DNA from: CAZLYK01 sp964563495
GTDB taxonomy: Bacteria > Acidobacteriota > Blastocatellia > RBC074
Length of the DNA: 54,373 nucleotides
Assembly (NCBI GenBank): GCA_964563495.1
Contig: CAZLYK010000021.1
Location: 1 to 54,373, forward strand
Direction: 5' to 3'
Of this stretch, positions 27,651 to 37,735 are shown in pieces; position 1 is the stretch's first letter; the number at the start of each line of letters is the position of its first letter. The notes below the pieces were generated by a model. That model made no database searches, was not told the DNA's origin, and was given only the letters and a program-made list of their open reading frames with translations. Position numbers and translations under genes: made by a program.

Positions 27651-28890
27651 ATTTGCCCTTCACCTCATAACAGGTAAGCATTCCCTGATTGCGAATGTAG
27701 AGTTTGCCGCCGACGACTACCGGGTGAGCCCAGCTCGGCCATCCCTGGTCGGGAATCTGAAAACGTCCTTTTTCGAGATAGCCGGTTGGTGACGCTTCGG
27801 CCAGGCCGACGGTGTTGTTTTCACCGAGCAGGAACAACATGCCGTCTGCATAGGTCAACGCACCCTTGCCGACACTGCGGTTGCTCCACATCCTCTTCCC
27901 GGTCGCAAACTCCAGACAGGTCAGCATCGCATTCGAGAAGCCGTACAGATAACCATTGACCAGCACCACGCCACCGTGGTGGTTCATCATATCTTTGCTG
28001 AAATAGATTTCCTGAGCTTTAACCTCACCGCTTTGAGAGCTCAGGCCGAGCAATGCGCCGCCGGTGCCATAGGCAGAGGTGAAGAAGACCTTGTTGTCGT
28101 GGAAGACCGGGGTGGTGCAATTGGCCGTCCCATTGGCCGCACGATCGTAGCGCCACATCAATTTGCCGTCGGCGGCCCGGACCCCCACCGCGGCACGCGA
28201 GGTAAAGTTCATGATCGTCCGCACTCCGCCGATATCGGCGGCAAGGCAGGAGGCATACCCGGGACCATCACTCAGATCACTGCTCGTCCAGATCGTCTTG
28301 CCGGTCATCTTGTCCAGAGCGACCAGGCTGGATCCCTTGCCGCCGGGTGTGACGATCAATTTATTGCCATCAACCAATGGAGATTCGCTGATCAGCCAAT
28401 TCGGGTTGTCACCGCCGAATTCCTTGAGAATGTTCTTGCTCCAGATTCGTGATCCGTCACGCGCGCGGAGAGCAGCCAGATCACCGTTTTCGGTCAGGAC
28501 ATAGACCCGGTCTTCATCAATCGTCGGAGTCGAACGGGGGCCATTGCCGCGACCTTCATCGACTTTCGGTCCGAGCGCCGCCGACCAGATGCTCTTGCCA
28601 TCGGTGCGATTGAGGCAGTAGATGACGCTCGCGCTGCCCTGGGTCCCCTGGACATAGATGCGATCACCCTTGATCGCCAATGAGCCGTACCCCTGCCCCA
28701 GGTTATTGATCGACCAGACCTGCGCCGGTCCTGAGGCAGGCCATTGTTTGAGCAACCCCGTGTCACTCGACAACCCATTCCGGGATGGCCCACGCCACTG
28801 CGGCCAATCCGCATTCTGCGCGGGCGCCCCAATCGAAAGCGAGACCAAAATCAATGCAAATAACACTACTAGCGGACGACTGTGTTTCAT
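27649..28890 (-). CDS. Exported PQQ-like beta-propeller protein
   Basis: A 413-aa protein with a signal peptide (VVLFALILVSLSIGAPAQ) and repeated blades of the PQQ-dehydrogenase/BamB type (VWSINNLGQGYGSLAIKGDRIYVQG, IYCLNRTDGKSIWSAAL, LVALDKMTGKTIWTS, LTCLEFATGKRMWSN, MLTCYEVKGK). The opening DWPQWRGPSRNGLSSDTGLLKQWP is common to a large set of periplasmic proteins in acidobacteria and planctomycetes. No PQQ-binding or haem residues can be assigned, so it is probably a scaffold or ligand binder. ATG 28890 has AAGGAG upstream. Confidence 0.9.
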   Translation of the reverse strand: MKHSRPLVVLFALILVSLSIGAPAQNADWPQWRGPSRNGLSSDTGLLKQWPASGPAQVWSINNLGQGYGSLAIKGDRIYVQGTQGSASVIYCLNRTDGKSIWSAALGPKVDEGRGNGPRSTPTIDEDRVYVLTENGDLAALRARDGSRIWSKNILKEFGGDNPNWLISESPLVDGNKLIVTPGGKGSSLVALDKMTGKTIWTSSDLSDGPGYASCLAADIGGVRTIMNFTSRAAVGVRAADGKLMWRYDRAANGTANCTTPVFHDNKVFFTSAYGTGGALLGLSSQSGEVKAQEIYFSKDMMNHHGGVVLVNGYLYGFSNAMLTCLEFATGKRMWSNRSVGKGALTYADGMLFLLGENNTVGLAEASPTGYLEKGRFQIPDQGWPSWAHPVVVGGKLYIRNQGMLTCYEVKGK

Positions 28891-29173
28891 CTAGTTTCTC
28901 CTTTCCTCTCCCTCAAGCTTGTGTCGATTCTTCCCCGACTACGATCTTTCCTGATATTAAGCAGAAATCCACCCGATTGCACGCAGACCCCGCACCTGAG
29001 CCCGCGATCGAGCCCGGAAAATATTACTAGAATTGTCTTATTTAAGCCTTTTGGAAGCCTCGCCGTAAGGAAAGATTAATTAGAAAGATGGAGCATATTT
29101 CTATGGCTTTGAGTATAATGACGATTAAAGAAGCTGCTATATCAACAGGTAGTTTTGGTAAGGAGATTGAGCC
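28891..29173. promoter_or_regulatory. Divergent intergenic region with a candidate -10 box
   Basis: 283 bp without a gene. TATAAT at 29114-29119 is a perfect -10 box about 55 bp before the M48 protease start; no good -35 box is visible 16-18 bp upstream. AAGGAG before 29174 is the protease Shine-Dalgarno. The left part holds the promoter of the propeller gene, which I cannot pinpoint. Confidence 0.4.
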
Positions 29174-30262
29174 ATGAGATCGTCATCCGCCCATCGTTAT
29201 TTATGGATCGCGTTCGGGGTCATGCTGATTGCGACGCCGGTCTTCGGACAGGGCGACGCCCAGAAGAAATCGCCGCTCTCAGAGATAGAGAACCCGGAAA
29301 TGATCGGTAAGCGAAACATCAACAAGCTGCAGATCAATTTCTATTCCTTTGACAAGGAGGTAGCGATTGGTCGCCAGTTCGCCCAGGAAGTTGATCGATC
29401 GGCCAAACTGGTTGAAGACCCGATCATCGTCGAGTACATCAACAAGGTCGGGCAGAATCTGGTTCTACACTCTGACGCCAAGGTGCCGTTCACGATCAAG
29501 GTGATCGACAGTGATGAGATCAATGCATTCGCTCTGCCGGGCGGATTTTTTTATGTCAACAAGGGGCTGATTCTGACGGCCGACAACGAGGCGGAGCTGG
29601 CCGGTCCGATGGCGCACGAGATAGCGCACGTCGCCGCGCGTCACGGGGTCGAGCAGGCTTCAAAGGGCGAGCTGGTCAACTGGAGCTCCCTGCCCTTGAT
29701 CTTCCTCGGCGGCTGGGGCGGTTTTGCGGTGCGCCAGGCGGCGAGTCTGGCCATCCCGATGGGATTTTTGAAGTTCTCGCGCAATGCGGAATACGAGGCG
29801 GATATGCTTGGCGTCCAGTATCTATGGGCGACCGGTTATGACCCGCACGCGATGGCGACGTTCTTCGAGAAGCTTCAATCGCAAGAGAAGAAGAAGCCGG
29901 GTACGATGGCGCGGATCTTCGGCACGCATCCGATGGTCGGTGATCGAATCACCAAGGTCAACGCGCTGATCGCGCGTTTTCCGGATCGGAGCGAATATAC
30001 ACTCAACACCTCTGAGTTCCAGCAGGTCAAGAGTCGCCTGATCTCGATGACCAATGCTCGCGCGACCGGCGGTCGCGGCGGGGTTGGGGCTTCGGAAGCC
30101 GATTCAAAGCGACCGACTCTCAAACGACGTCAACCGGGTCAACCCGATGGAACCGATCCGAATGCGGGTCCGGCCGGCGATCAGGATCAGAAAGCCCCGT
30201 CTGAACGGCCGACTTTGCGCCGCAAGGACGGCGAGTCAACGACAAAACCTCCGACTCCGTAG
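29174..30262 (+). CDS. Exported M48-family zinc metalloprotease
   Basis: A 362-aa protein with a signal peptide (YLWIAFGVMLIATPVFG). The zinc motif HEIAH is at residues 148-152, with the third ligand Glu208 in EYEADMLG. The layout matches periplasmic BepA/LoiP-like peptidases, which handle outer-membrane protein quality control. DEINAFALPGGFFYVNKGLI and THPMVGDRI are further family patterns. Residues about 295-362 are a low-complexity, Gly/Pro/Arg-rich tail with the twice-used pattern RPTLKRR / RPTLRRK. No TPR domain follows, unlike BepA. A terminator lies downstream at 30285-30319. Confidence 0.93.
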   Translation: MRSSSAHRYLWIAFGVMLIATPVFGQGDAQKKSPLSEIENPEMIGKRNINKLQINFYSFDKEVAIGRQFAQEVDRSAKLVEDPIIVEYINKVGQNLVLHSDAKVPFTIKVIDSDEINAFALPGGFFYVNKGLILTADNEAELAGPMAHEIAHVAARHGVEQASKGELVNWSSLPLIFLGGWGGFAVRQAASLAIPMGFLKFSRNAEYEADMLGVQYLWATGYDPHAMATFFEKLQSQEKKKPGTMARIFGTHPMVGDRITKVNALIARFPDRSEYTLNTSEFQQVKSRLISMTNARATGGRGGVGASEADSKRPTLKRRQPGQPDGTDPNAGPAGDQDQKAPSERPTLRRKDGESTTKPPTP

Positions 30263-30284
30263 CCACGGGGTGATAGATATCAGG

Positions 30285-30319
30285 AAAGGCAAGGCATCGA
30301 TCACGCCTTGCCTTTTTGT
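30285..30319 (+). terminator. Rho-independent terminator after the M48 protease gene
   Basis: AAAGGCAAGGC (30285-30295), nine-base loop, GCCTTGCCTTT (30305-30315), followed by T-rich TTGTTTTTG. It is a perfect 11-bp stem in the expected place. The remaining gap to 30554 holds the promoter of the molybdenum hydroxylase genes; nothing else is recognisable there. Confidence 0.85.
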
Positions 30320-30554
30320 TTTTGCCGGCTTGGGACCGGCTTGAGGTTTGAATTGGCGCGACGCTGAGTGTAACATTGCCCCGCTTCGCCATGGTCATTC
30401 ACCCATGGCCATCTTCGTTTATACGTATCAAATTTCTTTTCACTGACAGGGCAATGACCCAACGCGACTGGTGGGTAGCGTGACGTAGTCTTTTTGGATT
30501 GCGCGACGGTTGCACACCCCCTCGCTCCAAAACCTGATCATTAGGAGGCAGCGC

Positions 30555-31037
30555 GTGAAAATCTCTCTTTCCATCAACGGCGCCGGATACGACGCCGAAG
30601 TCGAGCCGCGACTGTTGCTGGTTCACTTTATCCGTGACCTGGCAGGGCTGACCGGCACTCATATCGGATGTGAAACATCGCTCTGCGGCGCCTGCACAGT
30701 TCTGCTCAATGGGCTGGCGGTTAAATCCTGCTCGGTGCTCGCCGTCCAAGCCGACGGAGCTGAAATCACGACCATCGAGGGTCTGGCCCGGGACGGCCGG
30801 TTGCACCCGGTCCAGGAAGGGTTCTGGGAAAAACACGGTTTGCAGTGCGGGTACTGTACTCCGGGGATGATTATCGCGGCGTGCGGTCTGCTTCAGGAAA
30901 ATCCAACCCCCACCGAAACCGAGATCCGCCACGGCCTGGAGGGCAATCTCTGCCGGTGCACCGGTTATCAGCATATCGTCGACGCAGTGCAGTACGCCGC
31001 GGAGAAGATCAAGGCTGAGGGAACAAAAGCAGACTGA
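30555..31037 (+). CDS. (2Fe-2S) subunit of a xanthine-dehydrogenase-family molybdenum hydroxylase (CoxS-like)
   Basis: 160 aa. It carries two [2Fe-2S] clusters: the plant-ferredoxin-type site CETSLCGACTVLLNG and the four-helix site CGYCTPGMI ... CRCTGYQ. It passes electrons from the molybdenum centre in the large subunit to FAD in the medium subunit. Start GTG 30555 has AGGAGG six bases upstream; an in-frame ATG at 30510 precedes that ribosome binding site. The large-subunit gene begins 14 bp downstream. Confidence 0.94.
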   Translation: MKISLSINGAGYDAEVEPRLLLVHFIRDLAGLTGTHIGCETSLCGACTVLLNGLAVKSCSVLAVQADGAEITTIEGLARDGRLHPVQEGFWEKHGLQCGYCTPGMIIAACGLLQENPTPTETEIRHGLEGNLCRCTGYQHIVDAVQYAAEKIKAEGTKAD

Positions 31038-31051
31038 AAGGAGTGTGGGAA

Positions 31052-33373
<2,322 letters not shown>

Positions 33374-33383
33374 AGAGGAAAAC

Positions 33384-34247
33384 ATGATTCCAAACAACTT
33401 TGAATACTTCGCGCCAACGACGATCGATGAGGCGCTGAGATTGCTCGACCAATTCGGCGATGAAGGGAAAATTCTGTCCGGCGGTCAGAGCCTGATCCCG
33501 GTTCTCAAGCTGCGTCTCGCCGCCCCGAAAGCGGTGATTGATCTGGGACGGATCAAGCAGCTCAAACAGATCAAGGCGGATGGCCGAACGATCACCATCG
33601 GAGCCAACGCCACCCACGCCGAAATTGCGAACCACGCCGGGCTCAGGCAGAATTGCCCGCTGCTCTGCGAGACGGCGGCTCAGATCGGCGATCAGCAAAT
33701 TCGCAATCGCGGCACCCTCGGCGGCAGCCTGACTCACGCCGATCCGGCGGCGGACTGGCCCGCGGCGATACTCGCGCTCGAGGCCGAGATCATCGCACGC
33801 AGTAGCGGGGGCGAACGGGCGATTAAAGCCTCGGAATTTTTTGTCGAGATCATGACCACCGCGGTTCAGCCAAACGAGATAGTCACCGAGATCCGCCTCC
33901 CAAAACCCTCACAACCTAACGCCTCGGTCTACCTCAAAGTCGCGCAATCGGCCTCCGGGTTCGCGGTCGTCGGCGTCGCCGCACAGCTCAAAATCAACAA
34001 CGGCAAATGCGAAGACGTGAGCATCGGCATCACCGGGCTTGCCCCGATGGCTTTTCGCGCGAAATCCGCCGAAGACGCCCTGCGTGGAAGAGCGCTGGAC
34101 GAGGCGACGGTTGACGCCGCCGCAGGCTTTGCCGACGCCGATGCGTCGGATGCCATGGAAGACATACACGCTTCCGCCGATTATCGACGCCACCTGACCC
34201 GCGTCTATGCCAAACGCGCGGTCCGGTTGGCCATGGCCCGGGTATGA
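33384..34247 (+). CDS. FAD-binding medium subunit of the molybdenum hydroxylase (CoxM-like)
   Basis: 287 aa with the FAD-binding PCMH fold: FEYFAPTTIDEALRLLDQFG, the flavin motif LSGGQSLIPVLKLR, and IGDQQIRNRGTLGGSLTHADPAADWPA. The CODH medium-subunit C-terminal domain (ASADYRRHLTRVYAKRAVRLA) follows. It moves electrons from the iron-sulfur subunit to an acceptor. ATG 33384 follows GAGGAAA 10 bp after the large-subunit stop. A longer frame would overlap that gene by about 80 bp and is not needed for the fold. Confidence 0.94.
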   Translation: MIPNNFEYFAPTTIDEALRLLDQFGDEGKILSGGQSLIPVLKLRLAAPKAVIDLGRIKQLKQIKADGRTITIGANATHAEIANHAGLRQNCPLLCETAAQIGDQQIRNRGTLGGSLTHADPAADWPAAILALEAEIIARSSGGERAIKASEFFVEIMTTAVQPNEIVTEIRLPKPSQPNASVYLKVAQSASGFAVVGVAAQLKINNGKCEDVSIGITGLAPMAFRAKSAEDALRGRALDEATVDAAAGFADADASDAMEDIHASADYRRHLTRVYAKRAVRLAMARV

Positions 34248-34288
34248 TTGCTGGCTGACCGGCCAAGGGCTGAAATTACCGACCCCCG

Positions 34289-35311
34289 ATGCTAGCAGAT
34301 ATCGTTAAAATCCATTGCCTGACCCATCGCGCCAATTTTCCGATGTCGCGCACCAGCCGGACTGTGGTCTGCAAGGAAGGCCCGGATGAGCACACTCTCT
34401 GCAGCGACTTTCCGAATACCGGTCTCTGGATCTATTGCTGTAATTGTCAAACCTTTATCGCCTGGGATACGGCCAGAACGGATGTCTCAGTCAGGGAATG
34501 TCCATTTTGCCTGAGCTCCCTCAGTCCCAGGCTCTATTGTTGCGACCACTGTGCAGTGACCATGCTGGATTTTGACGACCCGACGCTGCGCAAACATCAT
34601 ACGGTCCTGTCGTGGGGGATGCCTCAACCGGCGTGTCCGGGTTGCCATCAATTCCCACGCTCGACGCCTCAAATACATTTCTGCCCTGCCCTCCAATGCA
34701 ATCTGGCGACCGCCCGCTCGAGCTGTCCATTCTGCCGGCTCAACCTGCTGGAATCCGTTGTCGACGGAGTTCAGAAAGCCAGCTCACAGTTGGACGCGGC
34801 CCTGGCGGATGCCGAAGCGCGGGCCCGCGAGGCCGAAGAGAGGCGCCGTCTCGCCGAAGATGCGGCTCGCAAAGAGGTCCGGCTGCGGGTCGAGGCCGAG
34901 AAAAAGGCGATCGAGATCGAAAAGAAGGTGACCCGGGAATTAAGCCAACCGCCAAGTTATCCGGACGCCGAACTGGCGAAAAGAGAGGCGGAATACGCCC
35001 GCGCCAGGGCCGAATCCGAGGCGAGGGCAAGGTCCGAGGCGGAAGCCAAAGCCCGGGAAGCTGAACAACGCCGGTTGCAGGCCGAGGCCGCAGCCAGAAG
35101 AGAGGCCGAGATGCGCGCGTTCGCCGAACAAAATAAGGCCGAGGAGATCGCCGGCGCTTTTTCAGAGGGCGTAGCCGCATCGCGGGCTCGATCGCGCTCA
35201 ACCAACAAGCAAGACCGAATCACAATCGCGCTTTTCGCGGCAATTGCGACCTTTCTCGCTTTGGCGCTCTTCTTTATCATTATTACTATGATTCGTCTTT
35301 ACAACTCTTGA
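34289..35311 (+). CDS. Unassigned zinc-ribbon, coiled-coil, C-terminal-TM protein
   Basis: I do not recognise this 340-aa protein. Residues about 1-160 are cysteine-rich with paired CxxC-type knuckles (CCNC near 50-53, CPFC, CCDHC, CPGC, FCP...C, CPFC), enough for three zinc ribbons in series. Residues about 165-300 are an Ala/Glu/Arg-rich coiled coil made of repeats such as EAKAREAEQRRLQAEAAARRE. One membrane segment follows near the end (ITIALFAAIATFLALALFFIIITMI). The protein is probably tail-anchored with the zinc ribbons in the cytoplasm. It starts 41 bp after CoxM and 13 bp before the next unassigned gene, so it may belong to the molybdenum hydroxylase operon or to a separate three-gene unit placed in it. 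Confidence 0.8.
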   Translation: MLADIVKIHCLTHRANFPMSRTSRTVVCKEGPDEHTLCSDFPNTGLWIYCCNCQTFIAWDTARTDVSVRECPFCLSSLSPRLYCCDHCAVTMLDFDDPTLRKHHTVLSWGMPQPACPGCHQFPRSTPQIHFCPALQCNLATARSSCPFCRLNLLESVVDGVQKASSQLDAALADAEARAREAEERRRLAEDAARKEVRLRVEAEKKAIEIEKKVTRELSQPPSYPDAELAKREAEYARARAESEARARSEAEAKAREAEQRRLQAEAAARREAEMRAFAEQNKAEEIAGAFSEGVAASRARSRSTNKQDRITIALFAAIATFLALALFFIIITMIRLYNS

Positions 35312-35324
35312 GCTCGAAGTTGCT

Positions 35325-35927
35325 ATGATAAATAGATCCGTCAAATTGATCGCTTCGCTCGCCTTACTCTTCTTGTGCGCGAGTAATTCTTACGCCATCG
35401 ATCTGTTGAAGCGTCCGCCGATTGACCTCGCCCTCGTTCAGTCGACGCAGGGCAGACCTCAGGGACAGAATCAACAGGGCCTGCCTCCGAATAAGAAAAG
35501 ATCGCTCTCAAATTACGGGCCTGAGGATGTCTTTCCGGTCGAACCCGAGCAGAATGAGGTAAGAAACCAGGGAAGTCGCGCCCCCTCCCGATCCGCTTCC
35601 AGATCCAGGACATCGACGACTGTCCCGAACCCTACGTCAATGGCGCCGCCCGTAATTTCAGAGAGAATGAGTCTACCCGCTACTCCCGACCCCCTTGCTA
35701 CACCTGCCGACCCTGCCACCCCAGCCACCCCTACGCCGACGGCGGCTGTTGCCGTCAGCAGCCTCGGACAGCCCCAATCTCTGGCTCGTCCACAGACAAA
35801 TGCCGGCCCACCGACAGATGTCAGATGGATGCTCGGAGGTTTGGCTCTCGCCTCCGTGGTGATTTTTACGGCGCTGGTTTATGTGCTATTTAAGCTCAAG
35901 GAAAAATTGCGTGAGGGCAATCGCTGA
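35325..35927 (+). CDS. Exported Pro/Thr-rich protein with a C-terminal membrane anchor
   Basis: A 200-aa protein of unknown function. It has a signal peptide (LIASLALLFLCASNSYA), a disordered Gln/Pro then Pro/Thr/Ala-rich stretch (about 45-155, with PATPATPTPT), and one TM segment near the end (MLGGLALASVVIFTALVYVLF) followed by the basic tail KLKEKLREGNR. The topology is a periplasmic spacer tethered to the inner membrane with a short cytoplasmic tail. It lies 13 bp after the zinc-ribbon gene and just before the ASKHA-like gene. Confidence 0.75.
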   Translation: MINRSVKLIASLALLFLCASNSYAIDLLKRPPIDLALVQSTQGRPQGQNQQGLPPNKKRSLSNYGPEDVFPVEPEQNEVRNQGSRAPSRSASRSRTSTTVPNPTSMAPPVISERMSLPATPDPLATPADPATPATPTPTAAVAVSSLGQPQSLARPQTNAGPPTDVRWMLGGLALASVVIFTALVYVLFKLKEKLREGNR

Positions 35928-35980
35928 GATCGGACAAAGTCTTGTGGCTCGCCGTCCGAATCAGGAGGGTCAACCCGGTT

Positions 35981-37141
35981 ATGGCTTCTCAAAAAGAAAT
36001 CTTCTCGATCGTGTTCCAGGTCCTGCTTTTCGTCTTTTGCCCTGGAACTGCCGCCGGACAGCCGGTGCAGGGGGAAAAGGCCAACCCGCTCGAACTGCAC
36101 GGCGGGATCGAAATCGGACCGAGGGTCGTTCAGGCCATCGCTTTGCGTTTGACCAGCAGCGATGAAGGATACAACGTCAGGGTCGTTTATTCTGAATCCG
36201 CAGTCCCGACCGCCAATTATCTTCAGGACGGCCGTCTCACCCCGGAGTACATAGAGGACGTCGGACAGATCGTTCAGAGGCTGTCAGAAAAGCTGCAAAA
36301 AGAGCATCGAGTTCCTCCCAACCAGATCTACCTGATTGGACTCTCGGATCTGGCGCCGCTCAACCCCGCGGACCTGGAGAGGGAGATTCGCAACCGGACC
36401 GGCAAAACTCTCAATTTCCTCAACACCGACGCCGAGGTCCAGCTGAGCATCGCCGGGATCATTCCCCGCCGGTATAAATCCGCAAACCGTTGGTATGACA
36501 ATCGCAGCATCTCGTCACTGATAGACATCGGCAACACCAGCACCAAAGGCGGTTATCAACAACTGAAACAGACCTCTGCTGGCAGAGCCGATTACGATTA
36601 TGTGACCTGGGAGGTCCCCAGAGGGGTTGTCAATTTCCTCGGCGAGGTGAGCAAAACCGCGGGTGAGAACGTCGATTACACGACATTCGCCCGGCGCGCC
36701 GAAACCTTGAGCAATACATCCTATCGAGGCTTTATCAAGGCTGAAGCTACGCGAAAACCCGGCCTGCTGACTCGCAAAAAAGTCTACCTCACCGGCGGAA
36801 TCGTCTCGGCTATGGTCTCGCTCCTGCACCCCGACGACCAGCGATCATATATTCCGATTACCGTGGAGGAGATTGACACTTTCTACCGGCGCGCCGTGAC
36901 CGACCCGGAATCCCTGCTCAACCCCGATCTGTCAAAGATGACCGATGACAAATTGCGCAATGAAGCCAGAAAAACCCGTGAGACCATCAAACAGTCTTTT
37001 TCACCGAAAACCCTGATCGCCGGCGCAGAACTGTTGAGAACCATTGCGACCGAGTTGAATTTGCAGGATAAGACCATGGTCTATGCCCGCTATTCTTATC
37101 TTGCGCGGATTATGAGTTACGTCCGTCTGCAGCCGGAATAG
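35981..37141 (+). CDS. Exported ASKHA-fold protein resembling Ppx/GppA or actin-like ATPases
   Basis: A 386-aa protein not assignable to a named family. Three ASKHA-type motifs are visible: phosphate-1-like GGIEIGPRVVQAIAL from 41, phosphate-2-like IDIGNTSTKGG from 181, and adenosine-like VYLTGGIVSAM from 268. This order and spacing resemble exopolyphosphatase/GppA and related sugar-kinase/actin folds. An apparent signal peptide (IFSIVFQVLLFVFCPGTAAG) precedes the fold, which is odd because nucleotide substrates are not expected outside the cytoplasm; it could instead be a membrane anchor. Start ATG 35981 has GGAGGG about 12 bases upstream. The gene ends 4 bp before the CoxG-like gene. Confidence 0.75.
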   Translation: MASQKEIFSIVFQVLLFVFCPGTAAGQPVQGEKANPLELHGGIEIGPRVVQAIALRLTSSDEGYNVRVVYSESAVPTANYLQDGRLTPEYIEDVGQIVQRLSEKLQKEHRVPPNQIYLIGLSDLAPLNPADLEREIRNRTGKTLNFLNTDAEVQLSIAGIIPRRYKSANRWYDNRSISSLIDIGNTSTKGGYQQLKQTSAGRADYDYVTWEVPRGVVNFLGEVSKTAGENVDYTTFARRAETLSNTSYRGFIKAEATRKPGLLTRKKVYLTGGIVSAMVSLLHPDDQRSYIPITVEEIDTFYRRAVTDPESLLNPDLSKMTDDKLRNEARKTRETIKQSFSPKTLIAGAELLRTIATELNLQDKTMVYARYSYLARIMSYVRLQPE

Positions 37142-37145
37142 GATC

Positions 37146-37670
37146 ATGATGAAAATCGAAGGCAGTTACACAATCCCGGGTCCCCGCGAGCGTCTATGGC
37201 AGCTGATCAACGACCCGGAGATCCTGCGCCGGTGCGTTCCCGGTTGCGAATCGCTGGAGGCCGTAGCAGACGGTTCTTACAAGATTATGCTCAAGACCGG
37301 GGTCGGATCGATCAAGGGGGTCTTTCACGGCACGATCAAACTCGACGAGATCCGCGAGCCCGAACATTACCGGATGATCGTCGAAGGCAAAGGCTCACCC
37401 GGTTTTGTCAAAGGCGATGGCGGGCTGGACCTGGTTGAAGGGGCCGAGGGCACGACCATCAATTATTCCGGCGCGATCGCCGTCGGCGGCACGATCGCGA
37501 GCGTCGGCCAGCGCGTGATCCTATCGTCGGCCAAGATGATGGCGGGGCATTTTTTCGCCGCCATTTCGGCCGAGGCCAAAGCCATGGCCAAAGCCGAAGA
37601 AAGCGGCGAGCCGGTCGAACCGCCCAAACACGGGTTTATCCGCAACACTATCAGGCAAATCAAAAAATAG
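37146..37670 (+). CDS. CoxG-like SRPBCC-family protein
   Basis: 174 aa, carbon monoxide dehydrogenase subunit G family (SRPBCC/START-like fold): MKIEGSYTIPGPRERLWQLINDPEILRRCVPGCESLE at the N-terminus is the family hallmark, and the C-terminal tail is basic. CoxG-type proteins accompany molybdenum hydroxylases; they have been linked to membrane attachment and quinone delivery. The start could be either of two adjacent Met codons (37146, 37149). Its stop TAG lies at the edge of a decayed palindromic repeat. Confidence 0.92.
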   Translation: MMKIEGSYTIPGPRERLWQLINDPEILRRCVPGCESLEAVADGSYKIMLKTGVGSIKGVFHGTIKLDEIREPEHYRMIVEGKGSPGFVKGDGGLDLVEGAEGTTINYSGAIAVGGTIASVGQRVILSSAKMMAGHFFAAISAEAKAMAKAEESGEPVEPPKHGFIRNTIRQIKK

Positions 37671-37735
37671 ATCGACCGGATCAACCAGGCTTCATCCCGT
37701 CGATCCAGGAAAACTCTTATTCATCCCGTCTATTC
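37666..37735. repeat. Decayed palindromic repeat, copy 10, between convergent genes
   Basis: AATAGATCGACCGGATCAACCAGG on the left and CCCGTCGATCCAGG...TCATCCCGTCTATTCC on the right keep the family ends and the GGAT spacing, with many changes. The stop codon of the CoxG-like gene lies in its left end. The stop and last dozen codons of the AlaX-like gene lie inside it. Confidence 0.7.
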
